A stretch of 39,875 nucleotides of DNA from Candidatus Omnitrophota bacterium (GTDB lineage Bacteria; Omnitrophota; Gorgyraeia; Zapsychrales; Fredricksoniimonadaceae): assembly GCA_023247575.1 (NCBI GenBank), contig JAHFGE010000004.1, positions 1 to 39,875 on the forward strand, read 5' to 3'. Both the position numbers and the translations under genes were made by a program. Of this stretch, positions 8,840-16,420 are shown piece after piece. The notes under the pieces were generated by a model. It saw only the letters and a program-made list of their open reading frames with translations. It was not told the DNA's origin and did no database searches. Within the stretch, counting starts at the first letter, position 1, and the number at the start of each line of letters is the position of its first letter.

Positions 8840-9628
8840 TTAATTAATCAAAAAATTCTCCAAGAGATCATTATATTGTTGAGGCTTGGTTAAAAACGGC
8901 AAATGGCCACATCCGTCGATAAAATCCAGACGCGCATGGAGCATATGTTCCTTGAGCCATTCCATCACATCTTTAGGACAAATATAATCCTCGGCGCCGG
9001 TAATAAACTGTACAGGGCAAACAATTGATAAGAGTCGATCACGCAAATCCGTTTTCTCTAAAATATCCAAAAAGGCCTGCAAGGCTTCGCGCCGTGGCAC
9101 TGGCTCATTTTGGCGTAAGCTTTTAAGGTCTTTAAATTTTTTTGACTCCCTTTCCTTCATAGTAAACAGCGAGCGAAAGAAAATATCCAAAATGGAGGCA
9201 TAATCACCATCAAATTGCTCGCTTAAGGTACGAATTTTTTCAATATCAAGCCCTGCCGGGTAAGCGCTGTTTGCCCCGAGCGAAGTCGAGGGGCGGGCGA
9301 ATTTAGGGATCGACCCCACAAAGCTCATGCGATGAATTTGCTCTGGAATCCGACGATAAAGTTCTAAGGCGACTAAGCCCCCCAAAGAACTGGCAACGAT
9401 GTTGATCTGCTGCAAATCCAAAGTTTTTAAAATGTCGTAAAGATCTGTGGCCATTTCAGCAAGAGTTCCCCTTTGCCAAGGGCTTTGCCCGTGCCCAGGC
9501 AAATCGACGGTCAACACCTGATAATCGCTCTCGAAAAAAGCTTTTTGGCCTCGCCACCACTGGCTGCTGCCTGCAAAGCCATGAATAAAAACAAGCGGCT
9601 GGCCTTGACCGGATATTTGATAATACAT
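8840..9628 (-). CDS. bioH: Alpha/beta hydrolase, BioH-type pimeloyl-ACP methyl ester esterase
   Basis: A 262-residue alpha/beta hydrolase. The oxyanion motif HGFAGSSQWW is near residue 17, the nucleophile serine near residue 81 sits in ASSLGG, the aspartate near 213 in GAEDYICP and the histidine near 241 in GCGHLPF. In the operon between bioF and bioC it most likely removes the methyl ester from pimeloyl-ACP methyl ester, the BioH role. Sequence alone would also allow BioG/BioK-type functional analogues. A palindromic repeat (9273-9294) is inserted in frame and encodes ARPSTSLGAN near residue 112, within the cap region. Confidence 0.85.
   Translation of the reverse strand: MYYQISGQGQPLVFIHGFAGSSQWWRGQKAFFESDYQVLTVDLPGHGQSPWQRGTLAEMATDLYDILKTLDLQQINIVASSLGGLVALELYRRIPEQIHRMSFVGSIPKFARPSTSLGANSAYPAGLDIEKIRTLSEQFDGDYASILDIFFRSLFTMKERESKKFKDLKSLRQNEPVPRREALQAFLDILEKTDLRDRLLSIVCPVQFITGAEDYICPKDVMEWLKEHMLHARLDFIDGCGHLPFLTKPQQYNDLLENFLIN
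9273..9294. repeat. In-frame palindromic repeat inside bioH
   Basis: GCCCC-GAGCGAAGTC-GAGGGGC is a short inverted repeat that disrupts no frame and adds the peptide RPSTSLG to BioH. It belongs, by appearance, to the same general class of dispersed hairpin repeats as those at 11786-11850 and 15255-15295. Confidence 0.6.
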
Positions 9629-9632
9629 ATTT

Positions 9633-10778
9633 TTATAAACCCTTCATGCAATGTAATAAAAAATCCAAATCCTCCTGAGTATGCGTGGCCATGACGGTGA
9701 CTCGTAGCCTAGCCGTATGCATAGGCACCGTTGGCGGGCGTATGGCCTGCACAAAAATTCCCCGCTCCAGCAATTGTTTGGATATGGCCAAAGCTTTAGA
9801 TGAATCTTTGACCACCACCGGAATAATGGGAGTCGTTGATTGCAAGGTATCGAAACCTAAATTTTTTATTCCTCGACGAAGATGCTGCGCATTGCTTAAA
9901 ACCTTGCGCCGGCGCTCCTTATCCTGCTGGATAATATCCACCGCCTCACAAGCAGCCGCTGCCAATGCCGACGGCATGGCTGTCGTATAGATAAAACTGC
10001 GAGCATGGTTGATGAGATAGTCACAGAGATTCTTTGAACCAGCCACATAAGCCCCAAAACATCCGGCCGCTTTAGAGAGAGTGCCCATTTGAATATCAAT
10101 CTGATTCTGTAAACCCTCCTGTTCTGCCAGGCCGGCGCCATGCTCGCCGAAGATACCAAACGCATGCGCTTCATCGACCATCACCAGGGCTTCATAGCGG
10201 TGGGCTAAATCCGCAATTTCCTTCAATCGTGCTGTGTCCCCATCCATACTAAAAACAGTATCAGTAACAATCAAACGTTTCTTGAAAGTGGCGGAATCTC
10301 GAAGTCCTTGCTCCAAGGCTTGCATATCATGATGAGCGTAGCGTTTTAATTGAGCCCGGCTTAAAAGAATCCCGTCGATAATAGAAGCATGATTTAAGCG
10401 GTCGCTGAAAATAACGTCATCTTTGCCAAATAAAGCGGAAATAATCCCCGTATTAGCCATGTATCCGCTGGAAAAGACCAGGGCGTTTTTTGTTTTTTTC
10501 AACCGAGCTATCTTTTCTTCCAATTTTAAATGCTCGGTCATGGTGCCGCAAACAAGCCTGGAGGATCCTGATCCGAAACCATATTGGGTTATGGCTTTGA
10601 CAGCGGCCGCTTTGATACGTTCATCGTCGGCCAAGCCTAAATAATTGTTGGAACAGAAATTTAAAACCCGTTTCCCATCGAGGATAATTTCCCTAGATTG
10701 AAAGCTTTCTACCTTGCGCAAGAAACGGCGCAGTGATTTGGATTCCAGCTCTTGAAGATCTTGTTCTAAAAAGTTCAT
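9633..10778 (-). CDS. bioF: 8-amino-7-oxononanoate synthase (KAPA synthase)
   Basis: PLP-dependent alpha-oxoamine synthase of 381 residues, which condenses pimeloyl-ACP and alanine to KAPA. Family motifs are NNYLGLADD near residue 45, the pyridine-nitrogen aspartate in VMVDEAHAFG and the Schiff-base lysine in MGTLSKAAG near residue 235. The start overlaps the birA stop as ATGA. The related Kbl and ALAS enzymes are less likely given the biotin neighbours. Confidence 0.93.
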   Translation of the reverse strand: MNFLEQDLQELESKSLRRFLRKVESFQSREIILDGKRVLNFCSNNYLGLADDERIKAAAVKAITQYGFGSGSSRLVCGTMTEHLKLEEKIARLKKTKNALVFSSGYMANTGIISALFGKDDVIFSDRLNHASIIDGILLSRAQLKRYAHHDMQALEQGLRDSATFKKRLIVTDTVFSMDGDTARLKEIADLAHRYEALVMVDEAHAFGIFGEHGAGLAEQEGLQNQIDIQMGTLSKAAGCFGAYVAGSKNLCDYLINHARSFIYTTAMPSALAAAACEAVDIIQQDKERRRKVLSNAQHLRRGIKNLGFDTLQSTTPIIPVVVKDSSKALAISKQLLERGIFVQAIRPPTVPMHTARLRVTVMATHTQEDLDFLLHCMKGL

Positions 10779-11740
10779 GATTTATCTCGTAATGTCATGA
10801 CATCGCCAGCCATTTTCTTGACGATGACGCCGCTGGCCTGACGGATTAAAAGTCCCCCGTCATGATCAATGTCCAGGGCCTGGCCTTGTGCATCACCAGT
10901 AGCATCGTGAATGCGAACATGTTTTTTGATGGTGGCGGAATGCTGTCTGCAATAGTCTAAAACCGAATCAAACTGGCCTTTGAGAACTTTGCCGTACCAT
11001 ATTTCCATCGATCTTAAGAAGGCTTGAAAAACTTCGATGCGGTTAATGGTTTTTTTCGTTTCTATTTTCAAAGACGTAGCTGTATCCAAAAGCTGATGGC
11101 TGTTTGTATTCACATTTAAACCTACCCCTATCACGACAAACTTCACCTGGTCTACTTCGGCCCTCAATTCTGTGAGAATACCAGCCACCTTCCTGGAATG
11201 AATTAAAAGATCATTTGGCCATTTAATGACCGACTGTAGGGATGTGGTTTGGCGCATGGCTTCGGCCAAAGCCACAGCTGTCATCAAAGTCAAGGGAGGC
11301 ATTTGAGTGGGCAGCAACTTGGGCCGCAGGATCAACGAACAATAAATACCCTTGCCCCTAGGCGATAGCCAGCTGCGTCCCAGACGACCACGGCCTTTGG
11401 TTTGCCCTTCCGCACAAATGACGGTGCCTTCCGGTGCTCCTTCCATACCTAAACGAAACGCTTCATCCATCGTCGAGGCCAGTGAATCAAAGGAGTATAC
11501 CTTCTGCCCCATAAACTTGGTGGATAAACCGAATTGAATTTCGTGGGCCAGCATTTTGTCAGGGAGCGATTGCAATTTATAACCCAAATGGGGCACCGCC
11601 AGAATGTCATAACCGTCCTGGCGCAACTGATCAATATACTTCCACACAGCGGCGCGGCTGATATGAAGATCATCGCTCATCTCCTCACCGGAAACGTATC
11701 CATCAGCCTGTTTTAAAAATTGGATGATGCGCCCCTGCAT
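10775..11740 (-). CDS. birA: Bifunctional biotin ligase / biotin operon repressor BirA
   Basis: 321 residues. The N-terminal winged helix-turn-helix (residues 1-60: DGYVSGEEMSDDLHISRAAV) is the DNA-binding domain of group II ligases. The catalytic domain has GRGRLGRSW near residue 116, KWPNDLL near 178, and an SH3-like C-terminal domain. It attaches biotin to acetyl-CoA carboxylase BCCP and, with biotinyl-AMP, represses transcription. A matching operator stands in front of the first operon gene (13035-13067), so it probably controls its own synthesis. Acetyl-CoA carboxylase subunit AccA is encoded at 16421. Confidence 0.95.
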   Translation of the reverse strand: MQGRIIQFLKQADGYVSGEEMSDDLHISRAAVWKYIDQLRQDGYDILAVPHLGYKLQSLPDKMLAHEIQFGLSTKFMGQKVYSFDSLASTMDEAFRLGMEGAPEGTVICAEGQTKGRGRLGRSWLSPRGKGIYCSLILRPKLLPTQMPPLTLMTAVALAEAMRQTTSLQSVIKWPNDLLIHSRKVAGILTELRAEVDQVKFVVIGVGLNVNTNSHQLLDTATSLKIETKKTINRIEVFQAFLRSMEIWYGKVLKGQFDSVLDYCRQHSATIKKHVRIHDATGDAQGQALDIDHDGGLLIRQASGVIVKKMAGDVMTLRDKS

Positions 11741-11743
11741 AAG

Positions 11744-13003
11744 TTATTTGACCCCTCTGGAATTTTTTTCGTCAGGGGTCACCCTGCCTCGCACCGAGTG
11801 CTTTGCTAGAGGTGCTCGGCACGAGGTGAGTGAGCCCGAAGGGCGAATCAAATGGTCTCTGCTAGTCTGAATTTGAGGAATCTTCAGTTTCAACTGTTGC
11901 AAGAAATACTCAATATCTTTAGATGTGGTCCATCGGCCTAAGCTGACGCGTAAACTACCCAAAGCTCTTGTATCGGACAATCCAATGGCTTTCAGGACAT
12001 GGGAAGGAGTCAAACTCCCCGACGTGCAGGCCGACCCTTGAGAGACAGCGATACCGGCCATATCCAAAGCTGCTACCAATTCTTCCCCCTTAACATTCTC
12101 AAAAGAAAAATGGATATTGTTGGGTAAACGCTGCTGCCGATGGCCATTGAGTAGGGCTCCATCAATATACTCCAGTACCTCGTGGGTGATACGATCACGT
12201 AACCGGGATTGTTCCCAGCCTTCCTGAATCATAGACTGCTGGCATAATTCCAGGGCCTTGGCTAATCCAACGATAGCTGGCAGGTTTTGCGTTGCTGCCC
12301 GATGACCACGCTCCTGGTCACCACCTAAAAGTAAAGGATCAAGGGCAATTCCCTCTCGCACGTAAAGGGCCCCTGCTCCCAATGGACCGTAAAATTTATG
12401 GGCCGACAAAGACAAAAAATCACAACACATCTGGCCGACATTGACCGGCACATGTCCAACCGTTTGCGCGGCATCTACTAAAAAGTATACGCCTTTGGCA
12501 CGGGCAATGGAACCAATTTGCTCTACGGGTTCAATGACACCAATTTCATTGTTGGCATGATGGACGGCAATCAAGATGGTGTCCAGCCTGATTAAACTTT
12601 CGACCAGCGTTGGATCAATGAGACCGTCGGGGGAAGGCCGAATGAAGCTGACTTCAAATCCTTGGGTACGCAGACGATCAACCGGTTTCAGCACACTGGA
12701 ATGTTCCATCGCAGAGACGATCAGATGGTTGCCTTTATTCTTTAAAGAATGGGCGGTAGAAAAAATAGCGTGATTATTGGACTCCGTGGCGCTAGAAGTA
12801 AAGATAATCTCCGTCGGTTTGGCTCCTAAAAAGGTAGCCACCAGGCTACGGCTGTCTTCAACAGCCTTGCGAGCCCTTTGCCCAATGCTGTGGGGGCTTG
12901 CCGCATTGCCGAAACGTTGCCAAAAGTAAGGTTGCATGGTCTCCAGCACCCGTGGATCGGTAGGTGTACTTGCCGCATAGTCAAGATAAACGGAATTCTT
13001 CAT
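11744..13003 (-). CDS. iscS: Cysteine desulfurase, IscS/NifS type
   Basis: PLP enzyme that releases sulfur from cysteine as a persulfide for Fe-S clusters and thio-modification of tRNA. PLP lysine K203 is in SAHKFYGP and the persulfide cysteine C326 in GSACTSG; the short loop suits IscS/NifS group I. It is the first gene of the biotin operon, which also contains mnmA, a known sulfur acceptor; biotin synthase also consumes Fe-S sulfur. The last 30 or so residues (from about 386) come from a palindromic repeat and are unlike the family. The ATG at 13003 is 9 nt past a promoter -10 element, so the mRNA is probably leaderless. Confidence 0.93.
   Translation of the reverse strand: MKNSVYLDYAASTPTDPRVLETMQPYFWQRFGNAASPHSIGQRARKAVEDSRSLVATFLGAKPTEIIFTSSATESNNHAIFSTAHSLKNKGNHLIVSAMEHSSVLKPVDRLRTQGFEVSFIRPSPDGLIDPTLVESLIRLDTILIAVHHANNEIGVIEPVEQIGSIARAKGVYFLVDAAQTVGHVPVNVGQMCCDFLSLSAHKFYGPLGAGALYVREGIALDPLLLGGDQERGHRAATQNLPAIVGLAKALELCQQSMIQEGWEQSRLRDRITHEVLEYIDGALLNGHRQQRLPNNIHFSFENVKGEELVAALDMAGIAVSQGSACTSGSLTPSHVLKAIGLSDTRALGSLRVSLGRWTTSKDIEYFLQQLKLKIPQIQTSRDHLIRPSGSLTSCRAPLAKHSVRGRVTPDEKNSRGVK
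11786..11850. repeat. Hairpin repeat forming the 3' coding end of iscS
   Basis: An imperfect inverted repeat (CTCGCACCGAG ... CTCGGCACGAG, 11786-11826) is followed by a GAGCCCGAAGGGC stem-loop. It is read in frame by iscS and adds an Arg/Ser-rich tail. It looks like a dispersed intergenic repeat that has been absorbed into the gene. Confidence 0.55.
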
Positions 13004-13012
13004 AGGACGATT

Positions 13013-13041
13013 ATGATAAATTTTTAAGGAAGGATTGTCAA
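13013..13041 (-). promoter_or_regulatory. Promoter of the iscS-birA-bio operon
   Basis: On the minus strand TTGACA, a 17-bp spacer and TATCAT match the sigma-70 consensus closely. The start codon of iscS begins 9 nt after the -10 hexamer, which puts the transcription start at or within about 2 nt of the ATG and implies a leaderless mRNA. The -35 lies within the BirA box. Confidence 0.82.
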
Positions 13042-13067
13042 CCGGAATACTTGAAGAGGGTTTACAT
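13035..13067. promoter_or_regulatory. BirA operator (biotin box)
   Basis: TTGTCAACC-N15-GGTTTACAT matches the published BirA consensus TTGTAAACC-N14/15-GGTTTACAA at 16 of 18 positions with the correct 15-bp spacer. One half-site covers the -35 hexamer of the operon promoter, the expected position for repression by BirA-biotinyl-AMP. birA, the regulator gene, is second in the operon. Confidence 0.85.
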
Positions 13068-13086
13068 TAATAACTGCAAAGATTAA

Positions 13087-13114
13087 TTTGTATTCCCCCA
13101 AGACATGATAAAAT
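13087..13114 (+). promoter_or_regulatory. Promoter of the diguanylate cyclase gene
   Basis: TTTGTA, 16 bp, TAAAAT. The ATG of the downstream gene starts exactly 7 nt after the -10 hexamer and no Shine-Dalgarno sequence is present, so transcription probably begins at the A of the start codon. The -35 is weak. Confidence 0.5.
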
Positions 13115-13120
13115 TCTTTC

Positions 13121-15046
13121 ATGAACCTGCATCTTATTTTGGGTTATCCTTTATTTGCTCTTGCAGTTTTAGATACCTTTCTGGCCTTTCTCCTTCTAAA
13201 AAATAATCCCCAAAATAAAAATATTAACAAGGCTGTCGCCATAGTGTGTTTTACTATGGCCGCCTACGCTGTCTTCGTTGGTATTATCTATATCCAAGAA
13301 TGGTTGGGGCTTAATTTCGACCTTTTTTACAAGGCTTGTTGGATAGGCTGGATTGCTATTCCTCCTGCTGCTCAATGCGCTTATTATATTAAAGATGACA
13401 AAAGCCATAAGGCATTTGTTATCGGACTCATTCTATATACGTTTTGGCTTATCGTTTATCTTCTTTGTTTTACGACCAATTGGGTGGAAACCGGTGTCAA
13501 CTCATTGATTCCTTTTATCCCACGATATGGGATTTTTGAAAGGCCCATTCGTCTGATAGGAGCTGCAATAATAGTATGGATTTTTTATAAACTTTTCCGA
13601 ACTGGAAAAGAAGTCACTGGAATCAAAAAGATACAGATTAACTATCTTACTCTTGGTCTAACGATATATGGCATAGGTGGTTTCTTACCGTCGGGAATTC
13701 TACAATTATTACCATCAGGAATTCTGCAATTATTTGGAGGGTTCGGGTTTGAGCCAGGCCTAACGGTCTACTATAGCCTCCCCTTTACATTACTCACCTA
13801 TTACGCCATCACCCGTTACCGGTTGTTTGACATTCAAATTATTATTTCCAATTCATTAACCATCCTCATTTTAACCGTTGTCTTGGGAAGCATTAATATC
13901 GCCTTATTCAAACTGCTTGAACCTCCTCTTGGCTCCACATGGGCCATTTTGATCTCCCTGGTTGTTATCATTACGATCTTTCTAAGGACACCCTTACGGC
14001 GGACGGTCCAGGGTGGGATTAACGATATCTTCTTAGGGGATAAATATAATTACCAGTCCATGTTGCGGGAATCTACTCAGGCCATTGTCGCCATCCTTGA
14101 CCAGGATGAATTACTCAATTATTTAGTCCATACCATCCAGCAAGGTTTTAAAATCCATAAAGCCTGTTTATTTTTAAAACATGCGGAAGGCCCTTACTGT
14201 GTTCGTTATCATTGGGGAATGGATAAAACCCCTGTTAATCTCCAATTATCTGAAGACGATATTATTGAATGGTTAAAAAAGACTAAACAGATTTTCATCA
14301 AAGAAGAACAACAGGGCTTACTTTCACAGGAACAATTCCGCCGGCTTTACGGTAAACTTGATGCTATAGAAGCTCATTTAATCCTGCCGCTATTTTTTAA
14401 AGATAACCTCATTGGATTTTTTACCTTCGGCCCTAAAGGTGACGACCATCCTTATGTCCAAAGCGATATCGATATCTTGCAGACTTTGGGGGGACAAGCC
14501 GCCATCGCTATTGAAAATGCCCGTCTTTACAGTGAGGCCATCACGGACAGTCTCACCGGCTTATACCATCACAAATATTTTATGATGCGGCTTCAAGAGG
14601 AAATGGAACGCGCCAAACGTTATCAACGAGGTTTAAGTTTACTGATGCTTGATATCGACCATTTCAAGAGCATTAACGATGTGTGTGGCCATCTGGCAGG
14701 AGATAAGGTGCTCGTGGGGCTTGCTAATCTCATCAAAAAAAACGGCCGCGGTGTAGATGTTGTGGCCAGATACGGTGGCGAAGAATTCGCCGTCATCTTG
14801 CCGGATACTAACCAGGAAGGTGCTTTGACTATGGCCAAGAGGTTAAGAGAACGGGCTGAGAGCACTGCCTTTGATGGCAATCTTAAAATTACCGTCAGTA
14901 TCGGTGTAGCTTCTTTAGAGCCTCCTCTTAAAAAAATAGAGCCAGAAGATTTGGTGGCCGCTGCCGACAAAGCTCTCTATCAAGCCAAAAAGAATGGAAG
15001 AAACCGGATTGAGACGGCCGAAAGTGCCGAGGGTGGGAGTTGCTAG
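13121..15046 (+). CDS. Membrane-bound GAF-GGDEF diguanylate cyclase
   Basis: 641 residues. The N-terminal 300 residues hold about eight hydrophobic segments of the 7TM histidine-kinase-N type sensor. A GAF domain follows (about 325-475), then a GGDEF domain (about 485-635) with DIDHFKSIND and the active-site GGEEF near residue 552. An RGVD sequence five residues before GGEEF is a canonical RxxD inhibitory site, so product feedback is expected. It should synthesise cyclic di-GMP in response to a membrane or cytosolic signal. A PilZ gene at 22607 is a plausible receptor. A 24-bp tandem duplication alters one membrane segment. Confidence 0.92.
   Translation: MNLHLILGYPLFALAVLDTFLAFLLLKNNPQNKNINKAVAIVCFTMAAYAVFVGIIYIQEWLGLNFDLFYKACWIGWIAIPPAAQCAYYIKDDKSHKAFVIGLILYTFWLIVYLLCFTTNWVETGVNSLIPFIPRYGIFERPIRLIGAAIIVWIFYKLFRTGKEVTGIKKIQINYLTLGLTIYGIGGFLPSGILQLLPSGILQLFGGFGFEPGLTVYYSLPFTLLTYYAITRYRLFDIQIIISNSLTILILTVVLGSINIALFKLLEPPLGSTWAILISLVVIITIFLRTPLRRTVQGGINDIFLGDKYNYQSMLRESTQAIVAILDQDELLNYLVHTIQQGFKIHKACLFLKHAEGPYCVRYHWGMDKTPVNLQLSEDDIIEWLKKTKQIFIKEEQQGLLSQEQFRRLYGKLDAIEAHLILPLFFKDNLIGFFTFGPKGDDHPYVQSDIDILQTLGGQAAIAIENARLYSEAITDSLTGLYHHKYFMMRLQEEMERAKRYQRGLSLLMLDIDHFKSINDVCGHLAGDKVLVGLANLIKKNGRGVDVVARYGGEEFAVILPDTNQEGALTMAKRLRERAESTAFDGNLKITVSIGVASLEPPLKKIEPEDLVAAADKALYQAKKNGRNRIETAESAEGGSC
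13685..13732. repeat. 24-bp tandem duplication in the GGDEF gene
   Basis: Two adjacent 24-bp units differ at three positions and encode LPSGILQL twice in the sixth to seventh membrane-segment region. The copy number preserves the frame. It is probably a recent replication-slippage event. Confidence 0.8.
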
Positions 15047-15061
15047 TCCCGAAGTAAAAAA

Positions 15062-15145
15062 TGCTGGGAGAGGGAATCGAACCCTCACCAGGTTGCCCTG
15101 ACTGGTTTTTGAGACCAGCGCGTATACCAGTTCCGCCATCCCAGC
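15062..15145 (-). tRNA. tRNA-Leu (CAA)
   Basis: A class II cloverleaf with 7-bp acceptor stem GCTGGGA/TCCCAGC, anticodon arm CTGGT-CTCAAAA-ACCAG giving anticodon CAA, a long variable arm (TCAGGGCAACCTGG region) and T-loop GGTTCGATTCC. It reads UUG. The discriminator is A and CCA is not encoded; six T residues follow. Confidence 0.95.
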
Positions 15146-15148
15146 AAC

Positions 15149-15226
15149 TGGTGGAGCTGAGGGGGATTGAACCCCTGACCTCTTCAATGCCATTGAAGCG
15201 CTCTCCCAAAACTGAGCTACAGCCCC
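15149..15226 (-). tRNA. tRNA-Ala (GGC)
   Basis: Acceptor stem GGGGCTG/CAGCTCC with one G-U pair, D arm GCTC...GAGC, anticodon arm CTTCA-ATGGCAT-TGAAG giving anticodon GGC, and T-loop GGGTTCAATCCC. The 3' CCA is encoded (15149-15151), unlike in the adjacent tRNA-Leu. The G-U pair is at position 3-70, the main alanyl-tRNA synthetase identity element. Confidence 0.95.
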
Positions 15227-15254
15227 AAACTACAATAAATCTTTTCCAGATAAG

Positions 15255-15295
15255 TTTGGGTGCTTGTCCTGAGCCTGTCGAAGGACAGCCCCAAA
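15255..15295. repeat. Hairpin repeat of the GTCCTGAGCCTGTCGAAGGAC type
   Basis: Inner arms TGTCCT/AGGACA (15265-15287) and outer arms TTTGGG/CCCAAA form a two-step hairpin between tRNA-Ala and rlmN. The core matches a widespread dispersed repeat that, when translated, gives the peptide PEPVEG; that recognition is from memory. No T-run follows on the minus strand, so it is not a clear terminator. Confidence 0.6.
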
Positions 15296-15380
15296 TTTAA
15301 GAACGCCAATATACCAAACTTTGTCAAAAATTTCAACCTATGATGTAATAGTTCTTCCTCCCAATCGCAATAACAGTTTT

Positions 15381-16418
15381 CTAATTCTTCTGCAAATGTG
15401 CATGACGCAATTGCCCGCAGGCGGCGCTTACGTCTTTGCCACGGGGTGTACGGATAGTGGCGTGAATACCCGCTTCTTCCAAACGATTTCTAAAGTTTAG
15501 CATTTCTTCCCGTGGAGGGGTTTTATAATCAAATTCTGAGACGGGATTATACGGGATAAGGTTCATCTTGCAGATAATCCCTTTGAACGCTTTTTTTAAG
15601 CTCTGGACGGCATTTTTGGTACAGGTTACGTCTTTGATGAGGATATATTCAAACGTGATTTGACGTTTTGTTAATCGAACATATTCTCTGCACGTTGTAA
15701 TTAACTCATCAAATGGATATTTCTTATTCACTGGCATTAATACATTCCTCGATGGATTATCATACCCGTGCAAGGAAACAGCCAATTCGACCTGCAAACC
15801 CTGTTGGGCCAATTCTTTTATTTTAGGTACGACTCCAACGGTGGAAATCGTCATGTGCCTGGCCCCTATGTTGATACCTTGATCTGAATTGATAATGCGG
15901 ATTGCTTTCATCAAATTAGAAAAGTTGTCAAGAGGCTCCCCGATACCCATAAAAACAATATTAGATAATGGTCGTTGATGCTTTAAAGCTTCTTTTTTGA
16001 TATGCAAGACCTGAGTCACAATCTCGGCACAGGTTAAATGACGTGACCACCCACCAATACCGCTGGCGCAAAATCTACAGCCGAATTTACAGCCTACCTG
16101 GGTGGAAATACAGGCTGTGGTGCGGTTTTGAGTTGGAATAATCACCGACTCTACTTTTTCACGATCACTTAAATCAAAAAGGAACTTTATTGTACCGTCA
16201 CTAGATTGGGCTCTATCCACCACCGTCGGTTGAAAAAATTCAAAATGCTCAGCCAGCCTGAAGCGTAAATCTTTAGAAAGGTCAGTCATATCCTCAAAAG
16301 AGTAAGCGTCTTTCTTATAAATCCATTCGAAGATCTGCTGGGCCCGAAACCCGGGCTCTCCTATGGATTTTAAATAACTTTGCAATTGGTCAAAGGAATA
16401 GTTATGAATATCTTGCAT
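15381..16418 (-). CDS. rlmN: Dual-specificity 23S rRNA/tRNA methyltransferase RlmN
   Basis: Radical SAM enzyme of 345 residues that makes 2-methyladenosine at 23S rRNA A2503 and tRNA A37. The cluster motif is CKFGCRFC near residue 108, GxGEPL (MGIGEPLDN) lies near 178, and the C-terminal catalytic cysteine is in the SAACGQL motif near residue 336. The N-terminal HhH-like region (FRAQQIFEWIYKK) is typical. It lies 2 nt downstream of accA and ends the operon. Confidence 0.96.
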   Translation of the reverse strand: MQDIHNYSFDQLQSYLKSIGEPGFRAQQIFEWIYKKDAYSFEDMTDLSKDLRFRLAEHFEFFQPTVVDRAQSSDGTIKFLFDLSDREKVESVIIPTQNRTTACISTQVGCKFGCRFCASGIGGWSRHLTCAEIVTQVLHIKKEALKHQRPLSNIVFMGIGEPLDNFSNLMKAIRIINSDQGINIGARHMTISTVGVVPKIKELAQQGLQVELAVSLHGYDNPSRNVLMPVNKKYPFDELITTCREYVRLTKRQITFEYILIKDVTCTKNAVQSLKKAFKGIICKMNLIPYNPVSEFDYKTPPREEMLNFRNRLEEAGIHATIRTPRGKDVSAACGQLRHAHLQKN

Positions 16419-16420
16419 AC

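Noticed and set aside
15045..15061. T-run after tRNA-Leu as an intrinsic terminator
   Set aside because: The only stem is the tRNA acceptor itself, so the evidence for a separate terminator is weak.
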